A DNA stretch of 64,000 bases, from contig NZ_CP054301.1 in NCBI RefSeq assembly GCF_013372285.1, forward strand, positions 1-64,000, in the 5' to 3' direction. Source of the DNA: Marinomonas primoryensis (lineage in GTDB: Bacteria > Pseudomonadota > Gammaproteobacteria > Pseudomonadales > Marinomonadaceae). Shown one piece after another: positions 28,834 to 37,916 of this stretch. The translations under genes and the position numbers were made by a program. The notes beneath the pieces are model-generated. The model made no database searches. It worked only from the letters and a program-made list of their open reading frames with translations, and was not told where the DNA came from. Position 1 is the first letter of the stretch. Each line of letters starts with the position of its first letter.

Positions 28834-29709
28834 CTATCTTGGCTTAATCGGCAACCAATATTCCATGTAGCTTTGGGAGCTTTTAGGGTCGTAATGGGGG
28901 TCATAAACTTCTAATTCGTAGCCTGAAATCCCATCGTAATCGGACTCTGGAAGCCAGCGATGGATAAACCACTCAACGGCTTGTTCAACCGCGGCTACTT
29001 TGCCATGAACGGGAATCACGGCGTATTCTTGCGACGGCACGTCAATGGTGTCATAAGTGTTTTTAGGTTGGCCTAAATACCCTGCCCAGTAACACATTTG
29101 GTCTGGGTTTTGAGGGTGGTAATGTGTGTCTATGATGCCGATGGGTTGAGCAGTAGGAGCGAAATATTCGTTTTTTGTATCTATGGTTTTCCAAAGCTGT
29201 GGAACACGCTCTATAAAATCTGGTGTCGAAGAAAATGGTCCGTGTATCCAGCCATGCACACCATTAAGTTGGAAAGCATCGCGGCTTTCGATTCGAATCT
29301 GAGTAAAGGCTTTTGGTTTATCACCAGCAAGCGTTTTTTCTGTCCGGTATTGTAAGGGTGTGCGCAGACCTTGGCGCTTTCCTCTTAGGCGGTATTCACG
29401 AGGCGTGCAGTTAAACATATTTTTGAAAGCGCGACTGAAGCTAATTTCAGAATCAAAGCCACACAATATGGCAATGTCTATATGCCTTTTTGGGCTCGAA
29501 AGTAATAACTCTGCGGCTTTGCTTAAACGTATCTCTCTTATGTATTGCGCGACGGTGAGCCCTGTTGCCTCACCAAAGACTCGTTGAAATTGCCAGCGAG
29601 ACCAACAGCTTTTTTCAGCCAGACTTGCGACATGAATAGATTCATCCAAATGCTCATGAATGTAGTCTAAAACTTTTTCAATGCGAGTGAGTTTGTGTTG
29701 CAGAGGCAT
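28834..29709 (-). CDS. AraC-family regulator with GyrI-like effector domain
   Basis: A 291-aa protein starting at ATG 29709 (a TTG three codons upstream at 29718 is the alternative; neither has a good ribosome site). The N-terminal two helix-turn-helix motifs are seen as VASLAEKSCWSRWQFQRVFGE and IDIAILCGFDSEISFSRAFKNMF, followed by the C-terminal effector-binding domain ending in EYWLPIKPR (Rob/GyrI-type). It adjoins the siderophore receptor gene in the same orientation and has its own Fur-like box at 29729, suggesting iron-regulated control of the receptor operon. The ligand could be a siderophore; this is inference. Confidence 0.85.
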   Translation of the reverse strand: MPLQHKLTRIEKVLDYIHEHLDESIHVASLAEKSCWSRWQFQRVFGEATGLTVAQYIREIRLSKAAELLLSSPKRHIDIAILCGFDSEISFSRAFKNMFNCTPREYRLRGKRQGLRTPLQYRTEKTLAGDKPKAFTQIRIESRDAFQLNGVHGWIHGPFSSTPDFIERVPQLWKTIDTKNEYFAPTAQPIGIIDTHYHPQNPDQMCYWAGYLGQPKNTYDTIDVPSQEYAVIPVHGKVAAVEQAVEWFIHRWLPESDYDGISGYELEVYDPHYDPKSSQSYMEYWLPIKPR

Positions 29710-29728
29710 AATGTTCAAATATATAAAT

Positions 29729-29747
29729 AATAATGATTATCATCCAA
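29729..29747. promoter_or_regulatory. Fur box upstream of the AraC regulator
   Basis: The minus strand contains GATAATCATTAT, a perfect match to the central 12 bases of the Fur consensus, with 14 of 19 agreeing overall. It sits about 20 bases upstream of the regulator's start. Confidence 0.7.
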
Positions 29748-29971
29748 TTAATGCATCATTGCCAATGCTTGTGTATCAATATGGCTATCATTTTCATAAA
29801 GCATTGTTTGACGCTAAATTAGCTTGTCGAGGTAATAGAGCTATTTTCAATGGGTGTCTATTAATTAATCAAGTTGCATGATTAAATAAAATTACGCTCG
29901 TTTATTCTGACGGGTTCGAATTCTTAACCGCTTCCTAGGTTCATTAGGTTGTTTCAACTCCAAATAATAAT

Positions 29972-31111
29972 ATGGATTCAGCTATGAAAGAATTAGCGCG
30001 TACCGCTACTTACTGCTCGATGTTTGTGGCTGCGGGTGCTGTGAGCGGAATACTTGGCCCAAGTCTTATTTACCTTGCTGATTTGATTCATGCTTCAGTG
30101 GCTGAAATCTCAGTCGTCTTTGGTGCACGAGCCATCGGTAATATTCTCGGCGCTTTGTTGGCAGGCCGCATGTTTGATCGCTGGCAAGGTCATCATTACT
30201 TGATCCTTATGTTGGCACTGGTCATTGTTGGACTGGTATTGGTGCCCTTTTCTATTAATTTGCCGATGTTGGTGGCTTTATTCTTTTTGCTTGGCGCCGC
30301 GGAAGTCTCCGTCAATGCGGGTGGCAACATGATGATGCTGTGGCTACACAAAGAAAAAGTGGGTTCTTATGTGACCGTGCTTCATCTTTGTTACAGCACA
30401 GGCTGCATGATTGCGCCTTTAGTGTTGGTTTTCAGTGAGTGGATGGGCCAAAATTATGGCGTCGGTTATTGGTTGTTGGCGTTGTATGCTCTGCTACTGC
30501 CCTTCTTATTATGGCGTCAACCGAGTCCACGTTTTCAAGCTCGTGAGAGCGAAGTGGTACCGGAAGCCAGACAGAAAGCGACGTTTCTGGCTTTTTTAAC
30601 AGTGATCTTTGTGTATGTGGGTTTTGAGATCACGATCGCGGGCTGGATCAGTACCTATGGTATTTTGATGGGCGAAGGCCAAAACCAAGCGGCGGTACTG
30701 GTGTCTTGGTTTTACGTGAGCTTGTCGCTTGGGCGTTTAGTGTCTGTGCCGTTATTACGCTGGATACCGTTACAGCATGGTTTATATGGGCTGATCTTTT
30801 TTAGCATTATTGGTTCTGTACTTATGTTTGCTTTCCCTGATCTTTCTCTTGTTATTGTTGCCCTTTGGTTAGGCCTTGGGTGTTCTGCGATCTTCCCCAT
30901 GTTGTTTGCCTACGCCAGCAGCATTATGTCTTTGAATGGAAAACGAACGGGATTGATTTTTGTATGCTGCGGATTAGGTGCGTTGGTTGCGCCTTCATTG
31001 ACCGGTCCCATTATTGATGCTTTTAGTGTGTCAGCCTTTCCCGTGGTGTTGATTGTGTTGGCGTTACTGATGTGGGTAAGCTTTCGTCGTTTAGAAAAAA
31101 TGACCACTTAG
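29972..31111 (+). CDS. Major facilitator superfamily transporter
   Basis: A 379-aa protein with about twelve hydrophobic segments. The A-like loop motif between TM2 and TM3 reads GRMFDRWQGHH, and a second GR motif (SLGRLVSVPLL) lies in the C-terminal half. The overall type resembles fucose/glucose-transporter-like (FHS) MFS proteins, but substrate is unknown. ATG 29972 is assumed; Met5 at 29984 is an alternative and neither has a strong ribosome site. It stands alone between the iron cluster and gmhB and ends before a long inverted repeat. Confidence 0.8.
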   Translation: MDSAMKELARTATYCSMFVAAGAVSGILGPSLIYLADLIHASVAEISVVFGARAIGNILGALLAGRMFDRWQGHHYLILMLALVIVGLVLVPFSINLPMLVALFFLLGAAEVSVNAGGNMMMLWLHKEKVGSYVTVLHLCYSTGCMIAPLVLVFSEWMGQNYGVGYWLLALYALLLPFLLWRQPSPRFQARESEVVPEARQKATFLAFLTVIFVYVGFEITIAGWISTYGILMGEGQNQAAVLVSWFYVSLSLGRLVSVPLLRWIPLQHGLYGLIFFSIIGSVLMFAFPDLSLVIVALWLGLGCSAIFPMLFAYASSIMSLNGKRTGLIFVCCGLGALVAPSLTGPIIDAFSVSAFPVVLIVLALLMWVSFRRLEKMTT

Positions 31112-31120
31112 GAAAGCTTA

Positions 31121-31162
31121 AATGTAAACAAGAGTAAGTGTTCACTTACTCTTGTTTACATT
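31121..31162. terminator. Perfect 20-bp inverted repeat between convergent genes
   Basis: The arms AATGTAAACAAGAGTAAGTG and its exact complement are separated by only TT, giving a 42-bp near-cruciform between the MFS and gmhB stops. It lacks a GC-rich base and a clean U-tract, so termination is plausible but not textbook. Confidence 0.6.
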
Positions 31163-31163
31163 G

Positions 31164-31721
31164 TTATTGGTACTTGTGAAGTGTAGCAATGGTGAAAGCA
31201 GCCAGATCGGTATAAATGTCGAAGTAGAAATCGATGCTCTTATATTGCGTCTCACGGCCTTTTCCAGTCAATACTAATACTGGCGAACAACCGCGTAAAT
31301 TTCCTGCCTGAAGGTCTCTCAGAGAGTCTCCAACCATAATCGCTGGGCAGTCTTCGAAAGAGACACCGAGCTGTTTTTCAATATTTTCAATCATGCCGCT
31401 TTTGGGTTTTCGACAAGTGCAGTTATCGTCTGGACCATGAGGACAATATTGAATGCCTGAAATGGTACCGCCCTCTGCTTCGACCAGTGCGGTCATTTTA
31501 TCGTGCATGGCATGCAGTGTTGTTTCGTTGTAATAACCACGCGCAATGCCAGATTGATTGGTGACAACAAACACTTTAAAGCCTGCTTTTGACAATGCGG
31601 CAATGGATTTAATACTGCCGGATAGGGGCTGCCATTCGTCAACAGATTTGACGTAGGCATCAGAGTCTTGATTGATGACGCCGTCTCGGTCTAACAAAAT
31701 GATGGGTTTAGGTTGCGTCAT
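31164..31721 (-). CDS. gmhB: D-glycero-beta-D-manno-heptose-1,7-bisphosphate 7-phosphatase
   Basis: A 185-aa HAD phosphatase in the ADP-heptose pathway for lipopolysaccharide core. The catalytic LLDRDGVIN (D11, D13) is at the N-terminus, VTNQSGIARG supplies the second HAD motif, and MVGDSLRDLQAG the fourth. The zinc-binding loop CPHGPDDNCTCRKPKSG is intact. It begins 38 bases after the ybaK stop with an AAGGT site, so it is probably co-transcribed with trkH and ybaK. Confidence 0.93.
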   Translation of the reverse strand: MTQPKPIILLDRDGVINQDSDAYVKSVDEWQPLSGSIKSIAALSKAGFKVFVVTNQSGIARGYYNETTLHAMHDKMTALVEAEGGTISGIQYCPHGPDDNCTCRKPKSGMIENIEKQLGVSFEDCPAIMVGDSLRDLQAGNLRGCSPVLVLTGKGRETQYKSIDFYFDIYTDLAAFTIATLHKYQ

Positions 31722-31759
31722 GAAAATACCTTAATGATGAATCTAGAGAATGAGTGTGG

Positions 31760-32233
31760 CTATTTGCGTTCACCGATATCAGCGAAGTTGGCGTTGCGAC
31801 AAGCAAGGCCAAGGTCACGTGGCGCGAGCCCAATATCCAAACCTCGCTGTCCGCCGCTGACGTAAATTTTTTCAAAAGCCTGAGCACTTTGATCAATGCA
31901 TGTCACAAGGCTTTTCTTTTGTCCGATTGGGCTGATGCCGCCGATCAAATATCCCGTCAGTCGTTCGGCTTCTTTGGCGTCGGCCATGCGCAGCTTTTTC
32001 ACCTTAAGTGCTGCGGCGGCACGTTTTAAATTCAACGTGCCAGTCACCGGCACAATGGCGACAAAAAATTGTTTATCGTCACTGACTAACAAGGTTTTGA
32101 AGACACCAGCAGGATCAAGGTTTAGCTTTTGAGCGGCCTCTTCGCCAAAGTTAGAGCAATCTCGATCGTGTTCATATTCATGGATACTGAACTCGATCTT
32201 TTGTTTCTTTAATTGGTTAATAGCCGGTGTCAC
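31760..32233 (-). CDS. ybaK: Cys-tRNA(Pro)/aminoacyl-tRNA deacylase, YbaK/EbsC type
   Basis: A 157-aa single-domain trans-editing enzyme that hydrolyses mischarged tRNA, typically Cys-tRNA(Pro). Family hallmarks are VFKTLLV, FFVAIVPVTGTLNLKRAAAAL, the GYLIGGISPIGQKK motif and VSGGQRGLDIGLAP. The start is GTG, 13 bases after the trkH stop, with a weak AGAGG site. Length is that of YbaK. Confidence 0.9.
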   Translation of the reverse strand: MTPAINQLKKQKIEFSIHEYEHDRDCSNFGEEAAQKLNLDPAGVFKTLLVSDDKQFFVAIVPVTGTLNLKRAAAALKVKKLRMADAKEAERLTGYLIGGISPIGQKKSLVTCIDQSAQAFEKIYVSGGQRGLDIGLAPRDLGLACRNANFADIGERK

Positions 32234-32246
32234 CTTTGCTTTGCCT

Positions 32247-33695
32247 CTACTTTTGCCAAAACATTGGCGTGAACAAAACCAATAGGGTGAAGACTTCTAA
32301 TCGGCCAAGCAGCATAGAGAAACACAACATCCATTTTGCTGGATCACCAATATTAGTATAGCTGGCCGCTACATCGCCTAACCCCGGACCAAGGTTGTTT
32401 AGTGTCGCTGCTACCGCTGACCACGCCGTTACTTGGTCCAACCCTGTCGCCATCAAGCCAATCATTAAGACAATATAAACCAGCAAATACGCAGAGAAGA
32501 ATCCCCATACGGCCGACACGACTCTTTCTTGAATCGCCTTGCCGCCGACTTTAACGGGGATAACCGCATTAGGGTGTATCAGACGTTGTATCTCACGGAT
32601 GCCTTGTTTGAGGATCAATAGAATACGAATAACCTTCATACCGCCGCCAGTCGAACTGGCACAGCCGCCGACAAATGAGGTGACGATTAATAAGAAGGGC
32701 AAAAAGTGTGGCCAGCTAGAAAAGTCTGACGTGCCGAAGCCGGAGGTGGTCGCGATAGACACACTTTCGAACACCGCATAACGCAGTGACGTGTCCCAGT
32801 CATAAGTCGACGTCATGGCCAGTACCAGAGTGGAAAGAATGACAGTGCTGGAAAGAATCAATAGAAAGAAACGTGCTTCAGGGTCTTTGAAATAGTGCCA
32901 TACGCTCTTGTGACGCCAAGCGTAAAAATGCAAAGCAAAGTTGAAGGCCGACACAATCATAAAGAAGGTACAAATCATCTCGATCGCGACACTGTTGAAG
33001 TAGCCAATGCTGTCGTCGTGAGTCGAGAAGCCGCCAATGGCTACGGTCGAGAAGCTGTGACAAATGGCGTCAAATAAGCTCATACCAGCGATCCAATAGC
33101 CTAAAGCACAAACACCCGTTAGCGTCGCGTAGATGTACCAAAGCGCTTTGGCTGTTTCGGCAATGCGTGGCGTTAGCTTGGTATCTTTTACCGGTCCTGG
33201 TGTTTCTGCACGATACAGCTGCATACCACCGATGCCTAACATTGGCATAATGGCTACGGCTAATACGATGATCCCCATGCCGCCTAACCAAGTGAGTAGC
33301 TGTCGATAAAACAGAATAGACTGCGGAAGATCGTCGATGCCCGTGAGTATGGTTGCCCCGGTTGTCGTGAGCCCTGAAATGGATTCAAACAAGGCATCGG
33401 TAAAGCTCAGATCTGGATTTTCTGCTAAGAAAAAAGGCACAGAACCAAATAACCCCAGTACGGTCCAGAAGAGGACGGTTACTAAGAAACCGTCGCGAAT
33501 TTTTAATTCACCACGCTCGTTACGAACTGGGAACCATAAAAGAAAGCCGCCTAATAAATTCACGCCAAACGCATAAAGAAACGCATTAAGTGCACCATCA
33601 GAATAAATCAGAGAAACGATAATGGGCGGGATCAGCGAGACACTGAATACCATTACCAATAATCCAATGACACGTAAAATGACACTAAAATGCAT
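32247..33695 (-). CDS. trkH: Trk potassium uptake system membrane protein TrkH
   Basis: A 482-aa polytopic potassium translocation subunit. The four selectivity-filter P-loops are visible as LTTTGATILTG, TVAIGGFST, ATTSGFGTSD and NNLGPGLGD. It imports K+ together with TrkA, whose gene lies 124 bases upstream in the same direction. A TAGGAAGTAAGT site precedes ATG. Its stop is 13 bases before ybaK. Confidence 0.95.
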   Translation of the reverse strand: MHFSVILRVIGLLVMVFSVSLIPPIIVSLIYSDGALNAFLYAFGVNLLGGFLLWFPVRNERGELKIRDGFLVTVLFWTVLGLFGSVPFFLAENPDLSFTDALFESISGLTTTGATILTGIDDLPQSILFYRQLLTWLGGMGIIVLAVAIMPMLGIGGMQLYRAETPGPVKDTKLTPRIAETAKALWYIYATLTGVCALGYWIAGMSLFDAICHSFSTVAIGGFSTHDDSIGYFNSVAIEMICTFFMIVSAFNFALHFYAWRHKSVWHYFKDPEARFFLLILSSTVILSTLVLAMTSTYDWDTSLRYAVFESVSIATTSGFGTSDFSSWPHFLPFLLIVTSFVGGCASSTGGGMKVIRILLILKQGIREIQRLIHPNAVIPVKVGGKAIQERVVSAVWGFFSAYLLVYIVLMIGLMATGLDQVTAWSAVAATLNNLGPGLGDVAASYTNIGDPAKWMLCFSMLLGRLEVFTLLVLFTPMFWQK

Positions 33696-33819
33696 ACTTA
33701 CTTCCTAGAACCTGATTTTTCATTTATCAGGCCATTGTTAAAAATTCTGGCGATAACCGTACTTGGCTTTTTACTGGCATTACTTTTTGTCTTATTTTTT
33801 TGCTCTAACAAGAGTCTCA

Positions 33820-35193
33820 TTAAAAGAAACTTAAACCCACTTGAAAGAGCTGCTCTACCGCTGGAATTTGTTTTTTATTGGTCACAAAGATGATCACGTG
33901 GTCTTCTGCTTGTATAACCAATTCGCTGGTGGCGACGATCATATCGTCTTGGCGAACGATGGCGCCGATTGTTGCACCTTCAGGCAAGTTCAAATTAGCG
34001 ATGCTTCGGCCGACTACTTTTGAGGAACGATAATCCCCGTGCGCTACCGCTTCTAATGCTTCTGCTGCGCCTTTTCGCATCGAGTGAACATTCACCACGT
34101 CACCGCGTCGAATATAGCTTAATAGAGAACTGATAGTGGTTTGTTGAGGCGAGATGGCAATGTCGATCATGCCTTCTTGCACGATATCGACATAAGCAGG
34201 ATTGTTGATAATCGTCATAACGGTACGAACGCCCAACACTTTCGCCAGCATGGACGACATGATATTTGCTTCATCATTGTTGGTCAGCGCACAGAACACG
34301 TCGGTGGATTCGATATTTTCTTCAAGCAGCAACTCTTGTCTCGACGCATCACCATTTAGAACAATCGTATTGTCCAAGGTCTCGGACAAATAACGGCAGC
34401 GCTCAGGGTCTCGTTCGATGATTTTGACGCGATATTCTTTTTCGAGACTTTGTGCCAAACGCTCACCTATGTTGCCACCGCCCGCAATAATAATGCGTCG
34501 ATAAGGTACGTCCAACGGACGCAGTTCACTCATTACATCCAGTACGTCCCGTTGAGCCGTCAGGAAAAAGACTTCGTCGTTGGCTCGAATATAGGTATTG
34601 CCATCAGGTGAAATGGATTTCCCATCACGATAAATTGCCGCGATACGTGTTTGAATTGATGGCATGTGCTCTTTCAAAAAACTGATGGGTTGGTCGATTA
34701 AAGCCCCCCCTTTTTCAGCCTTAACAACGACGAGTTGTACTCTGCCTTCGGCAAACTCCATAACCTGCAAAGCGCCGGGGTAGCGAATCAATCTGCTCAG
34801 GTGTTTCGTCACCTCTTTTTCAGGGCTGATTCGAACGTCCATAGGTAAGGCTTGATCGCTAAATAGCTCTGGGTATTTGGCATAAGCGCTTGAACGTATG
34901 CGGCCGATCTTAGTGGGCGTCTTAAATAAGGTATGAGCGACCTGACAAGCGACCATATTGGTTTCATCTTGGTTGCTCACCGCGATCAGCATGTCGGCAT
35001 CATTGCAGCCGGCTTGCTCTAATACATCTGGGTGTGAGCCACTGCCTTCCACCGTTTGAATGTCGAGACGATCTTGCAATTCTCTAAGGCGGGCTAAATC
35101 TGTATCAATGACGGTAATATCGTTATCTTCACTTGCTAGGTTTTCTGCAAGTGTGGCGCCTACTTGGCCCGCACCTATAATGATGATTTTCAT
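33820..35193 (-). CDS. trkA: Trk potassium uptake system NAD-binding peripheral protein TrkA
   Basis: A 457-aa cytoplasmic gating protein with two tandem RCK units: the first begins KIIIIGAGQVGATLAENLA at the N-terminus and the second RRIIIAGGGNIGERLAQ near residue 230, each followed by a TrkA-C domain. It confers nucleotide regulation on TrkH. An AAGGCAGACT site precedes ATG. Upstream lies a 370-bp gap before rsmB's end; both are on the minus strand. Confidence 0.96.
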   Translation of the reverse strand: MKIIIIGAGQVGATLAENLASEDNDITVIDTDLARLRELQDRLDIQTVEGSGSHPDVLEQAGCNDADMLIAVSNQDETNMVACQVAHTLFKTPTKIGRIRSSAYAKYPELFSDQALPMDVRISPEKEVTKHLSRLIRYPGALQVMEFAEGRVQLVVVKAEKGGALIDQPISFLKEHMPSIQTRIAAIYRDGKSISPDGNTYIRANDEVFFLTAQRDVLDVMSELRPLDVPYRRIIIAGGGNIGERLAQSLEKEYRVKIIERDPERCRYLSETLDNTIVLNGDASRQELLLEENIESTDVFCALTNNDEANIMSSMLAKVLGVRTVMTIINNPAYVDIVQEGMIDIAISPQQTTISSLLSYIRRGDVVNVHSMRKGAAEALEAVAHGDYRSSKVVGRSIANLNLPEGATIGAIVRQDDMIVATSELVIQAEDHVIIFVTNKKQIPAVEQLFQVGLSFF

Positions 35194-35466
35194 AGTCTGC
35201 CTTAGAGCGTTATTGGTTTTTGGCTCTTTGTTTAGTTTGTTTATTCAATTGTCAAAGTGAGTCGTGATGCCTGATCAAGCGTACATATTTTTACTTTAAT
35301 GACGTAGTGCAAGTTTACCCACATAAAGACAATTATTTAACTTGAACTTGAGAAATACTCGTAATTAATTTTGCTGAGTTTTTAATTAAGCTTCTTTATT
35401 AGTTTGAGCGTTATGAAACAGTGGAAACAACCTATTAGGCCCGTATTAAACTAGAGGGCGTAGCGT

Positions 35467-35520
35467 AAAAAAAGCCCAGTCAACTGTGTTTCATGTGAAA
35501 CAATTGATTGGGCTTTTTTG
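35467..35520 (-). terminator. Terminator of def-fmt-rsmB region with parS-like apex
   Basis: Arms AAAAAAGCCCAGTCAA and TTGATTGGGCTTTTTT pair (one G-U), and the interior is the palindrome at 35487-35502, so the complete structure is one long hairpin. A U7 tail follows on the minus strand after the rsmB stop. Confidence 0.85.
35487..35502. promoter_or_regulatory. parS-like ParB-binding site 1
   Basis: TGTTTCATGTGAAACA matches the near-universal bacterial parS TGTTTCACGTGAAACA at 15 of 16 positions. It lies in the loop region of the rsmB terminator. Confidence 0.75.
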
Positions 35521-35563
35521 AAAGTTGCTTATGTATTATAGGTTTATATGGTTCAACCTGTGC

Positions 35564-36922
35564 CTATATTTTTTTAAGCAGACAATAATAGAATCCATCG
35601 TGACTTTCTAAGCTAGGAAATAGCTGACGACCGTGACTGACTGGAATCCCCCACTCTAGTGCGAAGTCAGCTGCTAGCGTGTTTAATGGAACGTCTGTCG
35701 CGTCTTTTTGGTTTTCAAGAAAACGCTGAATTTGTAGCTCATTCTCTTCTGGCATTAAAGAGCATGTTGCGTACAACATAAAACCGCCTGGTTTTAGTGT
35801 CGTCCAAACACTGTCCAGAATTTCACGCTGAATGCTAACCATCTCATCAATGTCTGCGGGTTTGCGATTGATCTTAATGTCTGGGTTACGACGAATCACA
35901 CCGGTAGCAGAACAAGGTACATCCAACAAAATCTTGTCGAAATGTTCGCCGTCCCACCAAGTGTCTAATTCAGCCGCATCGGCACAAATCAGTTTTGCGG
36001 AATAGCTAAGGCGCTCAAGGTTGGATTCGATTTTTTCCATACGCCAAGGTTCAAGTTCCACTGCAGTCAGTTCGACGTTGTCGGTTTTTTCTAGCAAGTG
36101 TCCTGTTTTACCACCTGGTGCTGCGCACGCATCGAGTATTTTATCTCCGGCTTGTGGTGACAATATATATGCAGAAAGTTGTGCGGCTTCATCTTGAACG
36201 CTAACAAAACCGTCTTCGAAATTAGGTAACTCTGTAACGCGAACTGCATTTCTTAGGTACAACGCGCCGCTTGAAAACTCACCCTCTGTTGATTTTATCC
36301 CTTTTTCCATCAGCGTCGCTTTGTATGTTTCACGTGAAACTCGGCTCTCATTCACCCGTATACACATTGGTGGGTGCGTGTTGCTTGCTTCTATGATTTC
36401 TTCAAGCTGATCTGGCCAATGTTTGTTAAGACGCTTAACCAGCCATTTGGGATGGTTGTATTCAATGGATGGCATTGCTTCTAATAGTTCAACAATGTCG
36501 TCGGCCTCACGTTGATAGCGACGTAGGACTGCGTTCATTAGTTTGGTTGCCCAATCTTTATTAAGCAGTCTACATGCTTCAACCGATTCGTTAACCGCTG
36601 CATGGTCAGGTGTGTTCATGTAGGTTAACTGATACAAACCTAAAAGCAGCGTTGCGTATAAATCTGTGTCCTTTTCTTCAAAAGGGTGTTCTAACAAATG
36701 TAATGCGATGCTGTTCAGTTTTGGATACTGACGGCAAACACCGAAACACAGCTCCTTTAAAAGAGGAATGTGTTCGCTGGCGACATCCAATTGATGGCGA
36801 GCGAGTTGCGTGCTGAGCGATCCTTGCTGAAGTAAAATATTGCTGATTACTTCAATCGCCACTTGGCGGGCGCTGTGCTGAATAGACGTTGTGTCTGATG
36901 ACATAGTGTTTTTTTGACTCAT
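35564..36922 (-). CDS. rsmB: 16S rRNA (cytosine-967-C5)-methyltransferase RsmB
   Basis: A 452-aa SAM-dependent methyltransferase. An N-terminal NusB-like RNA-binding domain (to about residue 150) precedes the catalytic domain with the SAM motif DACAAPGGKTGHLLE, the DVPCSATGVIRRNP motif and the catalytic-region YATCSLMPEENE. The ATG overlaps the fmt stop by 4 bases (ATGA), indicating coupling. A parS-like site is embedded in the coding sequence at 36326. Confidence 0.96.
   Translation of the reverse strand: MSQKNTMSSDTTSIQHSARQVAIEVISNILLQQGSLSTQLARHQLDVASEHIPLLKELCFGVCRQYPKLNSIALHLLEHPFEEKDTDLYATLLLGLYQLTYMNTPDHAAVNESVEACRLLNKDWATKLMNAVLRRYQREADDIVELLEAMPSIEYNHPKWLVKRLNKHWPDQLEEIIEASNTHPPMCIRVNESRVSRETYKATLMEKGIKSTEGEFSSGALYLRNAVRVTELPNFEDGFVSVQDEAAQLSAYILSPQAGDKILDACAAPGGKTGHLLEKTDNVELTAVELEPWRMEKIESNLERLSYSAKLICADAAELDTWWDGEHFDKILLDVPCSATGVIRRNPDIKINRKPADIDEMVSIQREILDSVWTTLKPGGFMLYATCSLMPEENELQIQRFLENQKDATDVPLNTLAADFALEWGIPVSHGRQLFPSLESHDGFYYCLLKKI
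36326..36341. promoter_or_regulatory. parS-like ParB-binding site 2
   Basis: TGTTTCACGTGAAACT matches the parS consensus at 15 of 16 positions, including the whole CACGTG core. It is inside the rsmB coding sequence, as parS sites often are inside genes. Confidence 0.8.
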
Positions 36923-37905
36923 AATGGTTGCTCGATAAGGCCAAGGCGTTGGCCAATTTCTAATGCCGCTTTGTGTTTTCCATTGAGCGCATCTTGAATT
37001 TTTATGCGCTTGCCGCCGGCAAATTGAATGTCTGTGATCAGGATAGAACCCTGCCCTGTGGCCACGATTATCCCTTCTTTACTGACAACTAAAATATCGC
37101 CAGGCGTGGACGCTTCATCGCTGACGCTTGCAATGTGCGCGGCATGAATTTTCATCACGCCCGCAAGACTGTTGGTATAAGCCACAGGCCAAGGCGATAA
37201 ACCACGAATTTGACGCTCAATCAATTCTGCCGACGCAGACCAGTTTATGTTCGCTTCTTGCTTGGTGAGTTTTGCGGCGTAGCTCGTCAGGCTGTCGTCC
37301 TGTACTTCTGGTACGAGTGTATTTGCCTTCAGCATTTCCAATGCTTCGATTAAGGCGTCGCCTCCGATCATAGCTAAACGGTCATGCAAGGTTGCTGAGG
37401 TGTCTGTTGGTTTTATATCGCAAAGCGCTTTTAACAGCATGTCACCCGTGTCTAAACCAACGTCCATTTGCATGATGGTGATGCCCGTTTCGCCATCACC
37501 TGCTATCAAGGCTCGATGAATCGGTGCGGCACCGCGCCAGCGTGGTAACAATGAAGCATGTACATTTATGCAGCCCAGCTTGGGCGTATCCAATACGGCT
37601 TTTGGCAAGATGATACCGTAAGCGGCAACAATCATGAGGTCAGCGTTAAGCTCAACCAGTTGCGCTTTATCTTCATCTAGTTTGAAATTCAGCGGCTGAA
37701 AAACAGGAATGTTATTGGTCAGTGCCAGTTGCTTTACAGGGCTTTGTACTAGCTTTTGGCCACGACCCGCTGGACGATCTGGTTGGGTATAAACGCCAAC
37801 TACTTCATACTTGTTCGTGGTTTTTTTTTCAAGTATAGCCTGTAGACTGGCGGCGGCGAATTCAGGTGTGCCGGCAAAAACAATACGCAATGGTGATGTT
37901 GGCAT
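36919..37905 (-). CDS. fmt: Methionyl-tRNA formyltransferase
   Basis: A 328-aa enzyme that formylates initiator Met-tRNA. The catalytic region INVHASLLPRWRGAAPIHRALIAGD and the following GITIMQMDVGLDTGDML are intact, and the C-terminal OB-like domain ends GQRLGLIEQ. An AAGGAACCTTT site precedes ATG. A terminator-like hairpin lies immediately upstream, between def and fmt, which is unusual for this pair. Confidence 0.97.
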   Translation of the reverse strand: MPTSPLRIVFAGTPEFAAASLQAILEKKTTNKYEVVGVYTQPDRPAGRGQKLVQSPVKQLALTNNIPVFQPLNFKLDEDKAQLVELNADLMIVAAYGIILPKAVLDTPKLGCINVHASLLPRWRGAAPIHRALIAGDGETGITIMQMDVGLDTGDMLLKALCDIKPTDTSATLHDRLAMIGGDALIEALEMLKANTLVPEVQDDSLTSYAAKLTKQEANINWSASAELIERQIRGLSPWPVAYTNSLAGVMKIHAAHIASVSDEASTPGDILVVSKEGIIVATGQGSILITDIQFAGGKRIKIQDALNGKHKAALEIGQRLGLIEQPL

Positions 37906-37916
37906 AAAGGTTCCTT

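Larger units (their letters stand above)
35194..35563. other. Intergenic region trkA-rsmB
   Basis: No gene. It contains the rsmB terminator with an embedded parS-like palindrome (35467-35520), then AT-rich sequence that should hold the trkA promoter, including the inverted pair TTAATT/AATTAA around 35360-35390. Nothing else recognised. Confidence 0.6.

Noticed and set aside
33690..33893. Plus-strand 67-codon frame encoding a hydrophobic peptide between trkH and trkA
   Set aside because: No ribosome site, starts inside trkH and ends inside trkA on the opposite strand; most of it lies in the 124-bp gap and hydrophobicity alone is weak evidence.
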